Shown: positions 12,855 through 24,036 of the stretch, one piece after another
How the letters are laid out: every line of letters starts with the position of its first letter
Numbering within the stretch: the first letter of the stretch is position 1
Assembly: GCF_021869535.1 (NCBI RefSeq)
Contig: NW_026262690.1
Coordinates: 66,117,995 to 66,181,994 of the forward strand
Direction: 5' to 3'
From: Mytilus californianus
Taxonomy: Eukaryota > Mollusca > Bivalvia > Mytilida > Mytilidae
DNA length: 64,000 nt
Notes under the pieces: generated by a model
Database searches by the model: none
What the model saw: the letters and a program-made list of their open reading frames with translations, nothing else
Told to the model about the DNA's origin: nothing
Program-made: the position numbers and the translations under genes

Positions 12855-12862
12855 TTTATATA
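12855..12862 (-). promoter_or_regulatory. TATA box, right-arm mirror
   Basis: Reverse complement of the left-arm TATATAAA box, in the same GTGTATATAAAGGG context. It lies about 680 bp upstream of exon 1 on the opposite strand, so it could make this a divergent promoter region. Confidence 0.35.
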
Positions 12863-13221
12863 CACTGCCACTGAAAGCTTGAAAGTTTTTGAACATATAT
12901 TATTTGTGTTATCGATTCGCACTTCTAAATTAAATGACTGGATACATAAAATGTAAATGTCAAATAATTACTTCCCTTGTGTGTAGAAGGTACTACATGG
13001 AGCATCCTGATTGTAATAAATACAAGTAATAGCTTTTCAAAAAAACACTATCCGTCTCTTTAATAGCTGATGAAAATGGAAAGTGTTCTCGCTTTGTAGA
13101 TTAATTCATTCAGAATAGTCTTGCATATCAATCAACAAATTTTACCACTCACGTGAGGTCACACGTTATGAAGTAGTATATCGTTTAACGTTGTGTGTGT
13201 TTACAAAACTCCAGAAGATTC

Positions 13222-13240
13222 GGCTATTTATAGATAAAAG
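13222..13240 (+). promoter_or_regulatory. Possible core promoter of MCT gene
   Basis: TATTTATAGATAAAAG lies about 300 bp upstream of the MCT start codon and is followed by the octamer-like ATGAATATGCATGATTA. Both are conserved in the left arm. There is no transcript evidence, so the call rests only on TATA-like sequence and position. Confidence 0.25.
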
Positions 13241-13543
13241 TTACCTGTGTACCAATCTCATGAATATGCATGATTAATGACCAGGCAAATTAAATCTAAT
13301 TGCTAAAATAGAGAGGACAAATCCGATACTCTACGGGATTGAAACACATTTACTAGGTTTGGATTGTCCTAACCAATCAACAAACTTTGATTATTCACGT
13401 CTCGTAATATCTTCCAATCAGGTAGTAAGAGGCATTCACGCACTGACTGTCCATCGTTCAATTCTTAATAACGTCTCGAGGAGAGGTTAATAATGCGTGC
13501 TAATCTATTGACAACACGGAAAACAGTCTTTTGTATTTAAGAT

Positions 13544-13736
13544 ATGAGGAAAGGGGAAGTGGATGGTTGTTGGGGATGGATGATAGTAGCAGCCGCTGCC
13601 TTAAACAGAATAGTGATATATGGGATATCACACTCAGCTGGTGTGGTTTATGTTGTCATCCTGGAAGTTTTTAACGAAGGGAGCGGGATAACATCATGGC
13701 TATCTTCACTCATCACTGCCGTTTTATTTTTCACCT
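13544..13736 (+). CDS. MCT-like transporter, exon 1 (residues 1-64)
   Basis: The start MRKGEVDGCWGW places the family signature DG-x-WGW at residues 7-12, the normal N-terminal position just before TM1, which supports this ATG. TM1 follows (residues about 12-35, ending in HSAGVVYVV), then the loop NEGSGITSWLSS and the start of TM2. The exon ends ACCT before GTAAGT, phase 1. The exon is duplicated in inverted orientation at 7385-7577, and only this copy retains the Gly in SAGV. It sits inside the palindrome's right arm, 21 kb from exon 2. Confidence 0.85.
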
Positions 13737-14452
13737 GTAAGTATTTGTGAAAACATTGTCATTCATTTTGCACAGTTCATACCGTACATGTACATGTTGC
13801 AATCACGCATAGTTGTGTACGGCCTTAAAATATTACGCATATAGTTATTTATATTGCCATAGGTCACGAGGATAAAAGCTTATGTGAAAGGTTACTGCCA
13901 GTCACCCAACGTCAAAACCGTAGCACTACGAATAGTTACGCAAGTTAATGTAGTCCCAACCAAAAAGGTAAATCTAAATACCTAAAAGGAAACATTGTAA
14001 TTGAGCATGTATGTGCGGTAAAATAATTTGCTATAAATTTAGTGCATTGAAGTGCCATGTTTCTTGATTATCAAATTCAATAGAATAGCCTTTTATTTAC
14101 AAGTAAGATAAATTCCGGCAAAAAAATCGACGATGTTATTACATGCCACGTGACTCAGTTGGTGCTTAACATCATAAATTCTGTCAGTCTCTATAATATG
14201 CATTTTTTGTCCTTTAGTTGTAACTTAAGGTTTGAGATATTCCGTTTTTATCTTTGTATTACGTTGAAAATGACTGTTTATTGGAAATATTTAAAATACC
14301 ATTAACAGTCATATTAGGCAAAATGATAGGTGACTGCAGGTCACATTTACATATCACCAACTTTTAAAATGTTGTAGATCTGTTCACGTAGGATATCATG
14401 GATTTACAATTATTTATATGAGGGACAATGAGGAAATTGAAAGGCAAGACCT

Positions 14453-17400
14453 GGGGCCTGGTTTTCGAAAGTATCTTATGACTAAGACATGTCTTACGAT
14501 GGTTGTTGGACATTTCATAGTCGTAAGATATGTATTCGAAAGGGTCTCAAGTTTTGTTTCTAAGGTGATAAGTGTCATTTAATGCATTTTTATTTGCACA
14601 TGCAACATGCAGATCCAGGATTTTGAAAAAAGGGGGGCCCAAACTAGGCAACGTTTGCTAAAAGTCTATACATATGTGTACATATATGTAACTCCATAGG
14701 GGGCGAGGCCCTGTCCCCTCCTACTAAATCAGTTTCTGCATGAAGCCTCCCTCAGAGGTTGACTTAGGGGAGCAGGGTGCCCGGCCCCCATTTTGTGGGA
14801 AAAATTTTGTTAATTATATAGGGAATTCCTGGAGCGTGCCCCCTGTTCCTGGATCCTCTACTATCCCTTGCTCTCTTTTTGGCACTGTGTGTTGTGTTGT
14901 TTAATCTGCTAAAACAAATAGTAAAGATTTATTAAGGGGTTTCCTTTCACTATAAGGAAAGACCTTACTGTATTTTGCTGATTATTATTATTATTCTTTC
15001 CGCCAAACTTTAACGACATTTCCCAAAAAAAGTACGCGACATGTTGAAATGATATTAGGTATCAAGTATCGGATGACCAAAAGCTATCATGTGGTTAGGG
15101 CACCACGCCGTAACATTTCCTTTATAGCGGTTACCCAGGTAGCACAAAAACATTTTAATGATATCTTTAAAATATATTGCAAAATGTCACAAAAATATCA
15201 TTCAAAAATATTTTTTTGACGTGAAATGTATGGTGTACTCATGTGAATAGCATATTTTCTGCAGATATTTGTTCTGACTGTATAAAGAACATTATTTTTA
15301 AATATCTTGATTTTATATTTAAATAACATAATTTTGATATCATTCAGTGTCAATTGAAAATATCCAGACAACATATATATCAAACGTTATCCAAAAATAT
15401 CCTTTTCATGTTTATAATATGTTTTATGGATGTCTACAAAATGTTTTTAAAATATCAGAGGCAAGTTTAGGTAGAAATATTTCTTGAAAATGTAAATTAC
15501 ATATTTCAACAATGTTTTATGGATGTCTTCCCAATATTCTTAAAATATCTTGGTAGTATATTTGTTAAAAACATTATATAAATATTCAAACAATGTTTTA
15601 TGTTCAGGCCAACTCTCAGCTTGCAAATATATCGTGCATATTTAGACTAACATTTATCAGCTCTCCTCCAGGGCACCTGTTTCTTGTTCTATCATTATAT
15701 GTAATGTAATGTAGACTGGTTTTTTTTTTTTTTTTGCAATGCGATTGTTTTTCTCCGACGTACAAGTGGATATTTGAATTTTCGTTTGATATTTTTCAGA
15801 CTCTTTCAAACAATTAAGAGCAGTCAAAGCATGACATGTGTATACTGCCAACACAAAAGCATTGATAGAATAGCTTATTCATATGACAGGACTTAATTAT
15901 GACTGTCAATGAATATTGAATTTTCCTGAATAGCATTTTAACATTTTATTAATTAGTCAGAATCTGTATTTTCTACTGCAAGCCTCCTCCTCTTGTTTGC
16001 TTTCTGAAGAAGAAAAAAATATGTAAATGTTTAAAGGTAATTGAGATTAAAGCTTTAAAGCCGATATTAATTCAAACTTGATTCTTTTTTCAAACATTAT
16101 GACAAAGATTTTATTATAATAATTAGATTACAGGTTTGCCGTTATTTTGATTATGATATGGATTCGGGAAACAGAACTATGTCAAAAAACGTTCTAACTA
16201 AATAAATAATTCAAGTGAAAAAATACAAAGTCAAATCTAAATCAAAGTGACACTTAGCATTAACGGTAATATTAAACATTTTATGCATATATATATCTGC
16301 GAATTTCAAATCCGATGTAGCATAAAGGATGGCTATTATGTTACTTACTTAAAGTAATTCATTCTGGGCTATCAAATGGTAGAATGCATTTTGTAGCCAG
16401 AATATTTTCAATGATTACTACTATTATTTTGCACTCTGATTTAATTTGTCTTCTGTAGTACTCAAATGCCTGACCTATAAATTTATATGAGAATGTAAAA
16501 TTGTATATTAAAAAGAAAATCTACTTCAAGTAATTCATACACGAATCTGTCTGCAAATTTGTATAGACTTTTCCGTTTAGAAATATCCCAAAGCGGGATA
16601 TTTTTTTTTACATTTTCCCCCCTTTTTTCCTATATACATGCCGTTTCATTTTGTTTTATATTTAACTTTTGATGCAGTTCACTTTTTCATGATTTCGTAA
16701 TGTTTAATTATAAAACGGCATACATATAATTTAAAGTAGCGTCTTCAGCTTTTTGTGATATTTACTCCTACAACATGCACAAACTATTCAAATACAGATT
16801 TTATTTTGCTAAAGTTTTGTAGAGGACAAAAAAACAAGATTCAGTCGAGTCCGTATGCATGTTATATCAATTACGAATTTTTTAAATTACAACTTACATG
16901 TTTCTTTCTCTCTGAACTGTGATTTTCTCTTTTGGTTTTCTTTGTTATCACTGCTTTCGGAAGTTACAAATAGACGACAGGAAATAAACCTCAAAAGTGA
17001 CCATCCCATTACATTTAGATTTTCTATAAACTTAATTACCATAGCAACTAGCTTTGAAATGTGTCCAACATCTGGTTAACCTTATCAGAATGTACTTGAT
17101 TAACAGAATGGATGTATCAAATATCACTGTGTATATAATTGCTATTATGTTTCATAAATTAAAGTTGAACGAAAAAAGTTATAATAATACGTACATGATT
17201 GAAATGTTCATCAAAGGTTAAAATCATCAAGGAGGTTATCTCATATAACCTCTTTGGAATTATTAAAGTTTTTCAATAAAAATGAGGAGACATTCATGTT
17301 AATGTGATATCTAAAAAATATTTCTCTTTCATATCAAATACATGCTTCACTCAAATATTACTAACAAACATTTGATAAACATTTCTGTCATACATCTTAC

Positions 17401-19269
17401 AAATATTTATAAGACATATTATGTTAAAATGTTTATAAAATAGCCTTCAACTAATATTTTCTAAATAAAATTGAAAAATATATTGTTATGACGTTATTAA
17501 AATATTCATTAGATATTACCAGCTTATATTTTTAATTAGGACAAGAAAATAATTTAGATTTTACAGCAAAAGGATATTTTATTATACATCAAACCTATGC
17601 TTTACGCAGATATTAATCAAAAATGTTTTATAAACATTTCTTTTACACATCTTACAAATATATATTATAATTATAATATAAAAATGTCCATCCGATATTG
17701 TTTAAATATTGTAAAGAAATATCTCCTCGACATATAACTGTTCTCATTTATAAAACTGTCTATTAAACGTTTAAAAAACATCAGCAAAAAATATTTATTT
17801 ATTTATTATAAAAAAATATTTACAAAATATGTTTTTATATGAGCAATCAAACATTGGGATGAAATGTTATTGGTAAAATATCATTCACACATAATTTCTG
17901 ATGTAAACAAAATGTCTTTAAAATACTTTTTTGAAAATATTTCTGATAAAAATATATATAACCAGTCAATGATATCACGAAAAATATTGTGTGTTAGCTG
18001 GGTATCTCCCCTAACACTGAAAACCTTGTTATCATTCAAACACCGTAACCATAATAGGTAGAAAAAAAAACAAAGAGTGGAATTTGTTCAGGACCAGACC
18101 CTGGTTCTTGGTTAGATTTTGATCGAAAAGATTCAACGACTCATTAGTACATGATGCCCCTTTGAAAATTAACCGATGTCGGTTGGCCACTAAAACTCAG
18201 AAACCGTAGTCGTAATCACCTAGGGTCTTCACCAATGATCATCAATTCATGTGACCTTGAAAATTCCTCAAGGTCAAATTTTTACGTTGACCTTGACCTT
18301 TGACCTTACATTTTATATGGGATATCTCAAAAAACAATTATACTTACAGAAATCGTGAATAGTGAAAAAAGTTTGGGTCATTAAGGCGGAACTTTTAAAC
18401 ATTTTAACCGAAGAGAGCTGACCTATCCGTAAGGGGCATAACCTCCGTTAACGGTTTTCAAAATGACAAAATTAGCTTCAACTCTTAAACCAGAGGTCAT
18501 AGACCCATTGGATTTTGCAATGACATCGTAGACCAATGACCTTGACAAAGATCATAAGGTCAAAAGTCAAGGTCATGTCCCAAATTGCGAATTATGTGTT
18601 TTTGACCATATTTTAATCGTTTTATGTGTGTTTTAGAGCTTTTCAATGCATTATACGCTTATTTTAACATACATTTTACATAATTAAAAGAAAAGCCCTC
18701 TCAATTGTTCACGAACAATTAACATTTTAATTCTTTTTCACTTAGTTATTTAAAATTTGAATCTCCTGCGACTTAAAATTTGGAATCCTTTTCTTAGTCA
18801 TGATTATTTTTAATAAATATTTATAATATTTCTTTCTTTATATAGTAGTTCATTAACGTATTTGCACGGGCATTTCTTTAAGCGGGTACTCGATGTACCA
18901 AATCTTAAAAGTATTCCCAATCAGATAACACTGCATTATAATAATACATGAACGCGAAGTTCTAACTAAATTTAAACAAATTGTCAACTCAGATTTTAAC
19001 TCCTTTTCATATATAGTTTCATGTTCATCGTGTTCATTATAATGAAAAATATGAAATATTCGTATACGATAGAATATTAATAGTTATTATTTTCATACTT
19101 ATATATTTTCACTTTTGACTGTCATAAGAGCATCATAGGTATGAATATCTTATGACAGCTATGATTTACATTCTATGACATATCATATGATGGTCATAAG
19201 ATGGTCATACAATTAGTCCTAAGATGTATCTTATGACATATCTTGGGATTCTTTCGAAAACTAGCCCCC
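14453..19269. mobile_element. TIR element, right-arm mirror of 4741-6674
   Basis: Same GGGGCCTGGTTTTCGAAAG termini and the same nested GGATCC MITE (14611-14856). It is lengthened by the 2.87 kb element at 15134-18002; without that it would be about 1.95 kb. Confidence 0.55.
15134..18002. mobile_element. 2.87 kb TIR element present only in right arm
   Basis: The left end is CCCAGGTAGCACA. The reverse complement of the right end is CCCAGCTAACACA. The insert interrupts a sequence that is continuous in the left arm near 5990 (GCGGTTATATCTCCCC, reverse complement). The flanks are GCGGTTA and TATCTCCCC, which allows a TA target duplication. The interior is very AT-rich, with repeated modules such as ATGTTTTATGGATGTCT and TTTAAAATATC, and no transposase ORF. 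It is a non-autonomous DNA element; the superfamily is not determined. Confidence 0.7.
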
Positions 19270-20374
19270 GAATCTAGTTACTATTTCCTTCCTTGAGTGT
19301 TCCAGTGTTTTTTCCCCTTTTTTTTTGGTAATTCAAGATGTCAAAGAGTGGTGTCGTATTAAAGGACTTTAAATCTAATTAAATTAATTTCTGACCGTTT
19401 TACTCTACATAGAAAATCTATAACAAACACGTAGGATTTTCACTTAAAAGGGGGACATGTATGTGTTCACGTGTGGAATTCATTGGTGGCATCAATATTA
19501 TTTCATGTAGAAAAGTAGTCATGCCAAGAAATTTCCTCCGTTGCGATTTTGAGAATATCCCATGGAGCAAATTACACGGATGATTTATATTGACCATTTT
19601 GTACATGGCAGGGGTCTAAGCGTCACGTACATGCAAGTCATAAATTAATTTGTTGAATATTTAACTACTCATGGGTGTCGTAGGAGGTCCACCAAGGTTT
19701 TGATTGAACTGTTCGTGGCGGGGTATCAGATCTTTTATTTTTTAATTAATAATTATAATTAGGTTTTGGTTTTCTGACAATCTATTTCTCTACAATTTTA
19801 CATCTATATGTTTTAAACTACATTTGCATTTGTACAATTACTTCATATCAAGGCTCTTGTTTTGCCCGATGCAAACAACTGTTCTGTTCTGTGCCGTATA
19901 CTGGTACACATGTAGAGTTAACTTGTGCCACCAGGGTTAATTCTAGGCACATTGATGAAGCAACCAGATAACAGCATCACAGTACCTGTATCTTAATAAA
20001 TGTGGAACATGTTTAATTTTGTAACATCGGCCCGGGCATAATGCAGTTGACACTAAATACTAGAATTACTTTGTTCATTGCATAAGTCGCACTAAAATGC
20101 AGATGTCTTTCTGCTCGTCAAAAGATAGTTTACTGGTTATCGCTGGCCACACATAGACTTGAGATACTTTTAGTCTATAACACAGGCGATGCTACTACTA
20201 CTACCTTTCAGCACAAGATTTATTGCAAGTCATACTCAATAAAACTTGATTTACTGCTAGCCATTCCCAATAATACATGGGTAGCTGTAGGTCACACAAA
20301 AACGTATGGGTAAGGACAGGTTACTCCTGATAACATATTAACTACTGCTGGCCATTCCGTATAACAGATGAAAC
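19270..20374. other. Right-arm DNA with no gene recognised
   Basis: Mirror of 3613-4740. It contains the reverse-strand copy of the same 61-codon frame and no known domain. Confidence 0.6.
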
Positions 20375-21710
20375 TCATTGGGTTTTGCATGTAGGTCATC
20401 CTGTTATTGATCTGTACCCTAATTATCTGAGTTGCCTGTAGATCACCCTGCTATTGATCTGTACCATAATAATCCGAGGTGCCTGTAGGTCACCCTGTTA
20501 CTGATCTGTACCATAATTATCTGAGGTGCCTGTGGGTCACCCTGCTGTTGATCTGTACCATAATTATCTGAGTTGCCTGTAGGTCACCCTGCTATTGATC
20601 TGTACCATAATAAGCCGAGGTGCCTGTAGGTCACCCTGTTACTGATCTGTACCATAATTATCTGAGGTGCCTGTAGGTTACCCTACTATTGATCTGTACC
20701 ATATCATATCAAAGGTGCCTGTAGGTCACACTGCTATTGATTTGTACCATAATTATCTGAGGTGCCTGTGGGTCACCCTGCTGTTGATCTGTACCATAAT
20801 TATCTGAGTTGCCTGTAGGTCACCCTGCTATTGATCTGTACCATAATAATCCGAGGTGTCTGTAGGTCACCCTGTTACTGATCTGTACCATAATTATCTG
20901 AGGTGCCTGTAGGTTACCCTACTATTGATCTGTACCATATCATATCAAAGGTGCCTGTAGGTCACCCTGTTACTGATCTGTACCATAATTATCTGAGGTG
21001 CCTGTGGGTCACCCTGCTGTTGATCTGTACCATAATTATCTGAGTTACCTGTAGGTCACCCTGCTATTGATCTGTACCATAATAAGCCGAGGTGCCTGTA
21101 GGTCACCCTGTTACTGATCTGTACCATAATTATCTGAGGTGCCTGTAGGTTACCCTACTATTGATCTGTACCATATCATATCAAAGGTGCCTGTAGGTCA
21201 CACTGCTATTGATTTGTACCATAATTATCTGAGGTGCCTGTGGGTCACCCTGCTGCTGATCTGTACCATAATTATATGAGTTGCCTGTAGGTCACCCTGC
21301 TATTGATCTGTACCATAATAATCCGAGGTGCCTGTAGGTCACCCTGTTACTGATCTGTACCATAATTATCTGAGGTGCCTGTAGGTCACCCTACTATTGA
21401 TCTGTACCATAATTATCTGAGGTGCCTGTAGGTCACCCTGCCATTGATCTCTACCATATCATATCAAAGGTGCCTGTAGGTCACACTGCTATTGATTTGT
21501 ACCATAATTATCTGAGGTGCCTGAAGGTTACACTGCTTTTGATCTGTACCCTATCCTATCAAAGGTGCATGTAGGTCAACATGTTATTGATCTGTACCAT
21601 AATTATTTGAGGTGCCTGTAGGTCACCTTGTTATTGATCTGTACCATAATTATCTGAGGTGCCTGTAGGTCACCCTGTTATTTTCTATATTATATTCTAG
21701 GTGTCTGTAG
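20375..21710 (-). repeat. GGTGACCTACAGG satellite, right arm
   Basis: Mirror of the left-arm block 2331-3612. Units read GGTGCCTGTAGGTCACCC on plus. Unit order and variants differ in places from the left arm, as expected if the array kept changing after the duplication. Confidence 0.92.
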
Positions 21711-22103
21711 AAAGATCAGAGAGAAAATGCACACTTTGTGACAGATCGGAGACGAATATCATTATATTTTAGAATGTCCTGCACTAAAAAATGAAAGGAA
21801 ACTGTGTGTTTACCTCCATATATTTCATTTTCACTCAAATGCAATAAAACTTGAGAAACTTTTTAACACAAAGAAAATTACTCTTCTTAAAAGACTGTGT
21901 AAACTAATTGAAATAATCTCCGAGGAAATCGGTTCTCCTGGATAAACCACACTACAATGTTGTTTTTTCATATTGTATCTCAATCTACAATAATGTAAAC
22001 TCACCTCTACCATACTATGTATTATTTGTATATTGTTTTTTGAATGTCATTCTCTGTACCTCTGATTGTATTGGTTTTTAGGGAATAAAGTATTGTTGTT
22101 GAA
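21711..22103 (+). pseudogene. LINE 3' end inserted in satellite (right arm)
   Basis: Mirror of 1931-2330. It encodes RKCTLCDRSE, then after a short deletion and frameshift EYHYILECPALKNERKLCV, and continues open to a stop at about 21944. The tail has GGGAATAAAGTATTGTTGTTG. Satellite is flush on both sides. Confidence 0.7.
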
Positions 22104-22558
22104 GGTCACCTTGTTATTTTACTTATCCTATCATAAGTGCCTGTAGGTCACCATGTTATTATCCATATCATATTATAGGTGTCTGTAGGTCACCCTGTTA
22201 TTTTACATATCCTTTCATAGGTGCCTGTAGGTCGCCCTGTTATTTTACTTATACTTTCATAGGTGTCTGTAGGTCACCCTGTTATTTTCCTTATCCTATC
22301 ATAGGTGCTGTAGGTCACCCTGTTATTTTACATATCCTTTCATAGGTGCCTGTAGGTCACCCTGTTATTTTACATATCCTTTCATAGGTGTCTGTACGTC
22401 ACCCTGTTATTTTACATACTCTTTCATAGGTGCCTGTAGGTCACTCTTTTATTTTCCTTATCCTATCATAGGTGCTGTAGGTCACCCTGTTATTTGACAT
22501 ATCCTTTCATGTGTGCCTGTAGGTCACCATGTTATTTATCCATATCATATTATAGGAT
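22104..22558 (-). repeat. GGTGACCTACAGG satellite, reverse block
   Basis: Continuation of the array after the LINE insertion, in 42 bp units with a CCTATCATAGGTGCTGTAGG form. It ends at the orientation switch near 22558. Confidence 0.9.
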
Positions 22559-23120
22559 TCGACCTTCATGCACCTATCATACAGATCTATATGGTGATGT
22601 GATCTGCAGGCTCCTATGATGCGCTAAAGTATAGATAAATATCAGTGTGACCTGCAGGCGCATATGATAGACTATGGTATCAATAAAAAAGCTGTGTGAC
22701 CTGCAGGCACCGATTATAGGCTATGCTACATATACATAGCAGTGTGACCTGCAGGCTCCTATGATGGGCCTTGGTAAAGATCTATGAGGATACGTCCTGC
22801 ATGCACCTATGATACAGATCTATGGTGACGTGACCTGCAGATTCATCTGATGGGCTATGGTACAGATAAATATCAGTGTGACCTGCAGGTAGCTATAATA
22901 GGCTAATGTTACTTTCATATAAAGTGTGACATGAAGGCAACGATGGTACAGATAAATTTTGGTGTGACCTGCAGGCACCTATAATAGGAAATGGTACATA
23001 AAAAAGCAGTTTGACCTACAGACACCTATAATAGGAAATGGTACATAAAAAAGCAGTGTGACCTACAGACACCTATGATAGGATATGGTACATAAAATAG
23101 AGGTTTGACTTACAGGCACC
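22559..23120 (+). repeat. GGTGACCTGCAGG satellite, forward block
   Basis: Degenerate units with GTGACCTGCAGGCACC, mirror of 880-1437. It is terminated by the truncated retroelement at 23121. Confidence 0.9.
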
Positions 23121-24036
23121 TTTACTAAATTTTATCATCGGTATAAGGACATCATTCGTAAATATAACTCAACATGCAGACATCTTATACGTTCGGGTAT
23201 TTCACATCCAATCTTTTATGGTAATAATCTTTACAAAGCACAAAAATGTCAGAATTCACCTCAAAAGCTAACAAAACCTTTAAACAGACTTATTAAGAAG
23301 GGATATAGTTACGATACTGTTGTCAGGTCATTAAAGATTGCATATTTTGGCTTTAATATTGATTCACTTATAGGGTCTTTGTATCGGAATTAAACATATT
23401 TATTCTAAAACCAGTTGTTGGCATGACACGGGTTATGTTCTTCTCATATATTTTATGATGGTATAATACTAAACCCCTAACAGGAGGGATTGTGCCTGAT
23501 ATTCATATGATGAAGACATAATCTTTCAATCAGTTTAATTGAGGTCTGGAGCTGGCATGTCAGTAACTCCTAGTAGTCTGTTGTTATTCTTGTATTATTG
23601 TCATTTTGTTTATTTTCTTTTGTTTCCTATTCTGACATCGGACTCGGACTTCTCTTGAACTGAGTTTCACTGTGCGTACTGTTGTACGTTTGTTTTTTTC
23701 TACATTGGCTAGAGGTATAGGGGGAGGGTTGAGATCTCAAAAAACATGTTTAACCCCGCCGCATTTTTGCGCCTGTCCCAAGTCAGGAGCCTCTGGCCTT
23801 TAATAGTCTTGTATCATTTTTAATTTTAGTTTCTTGTGTATAATTTGGAGTTTAGTATGACGACCATTATCACTGAACTAGTATACATATTTGTTTAGGG
23901 GCCAGCTGAAGGACGCCTCCGGGTGCGGGAGTTTCTCGCTGCATTGAAGACCCATTGGTGGCCTTCGGCTATTGTCTGATCTATGGTCGGGTTGTTATCT
24001 CTTTGACACATTCCCCATTTCCATTCTCAATTTTAC
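23121..24036 (+). mobile_element. 5'-truncated retroelement 3' end in satellite
   Basis: A 90-residue open C-terminal coding piece (23121-23393, stop TAA) is followed by about 640 bp of 3' UTR-like sequence that ends CACATTCCCCATTTCCATTC. Satellite resumes at 24037. Two further 5'-truncated copies of the same 3' end occur on the minus strand at 38655-38703 and 50884-51160, so this is an active or formerly active family with a common 3' terminus. The protein piece resembles the end of Penelope-like reverse transcriptases, but weakly. The palindrome's outer breakpoint (23672) lies inside this UTR. Confidence 0.65.

Larger units (their letters stand above)
11871..23672. repeat. Right arm of giant imperfect palindrome
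   Basis: Reverse complement of 324-9273. Its length is 11.8 kb, and removing the 2.87 kb insertion at 15134-18002 leaves 8.93 kb, nearly the left-arm length. This arm contains the MCT exon 1 that is in the right orientation to splice to exons 2-4. Confidence 0.93.
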
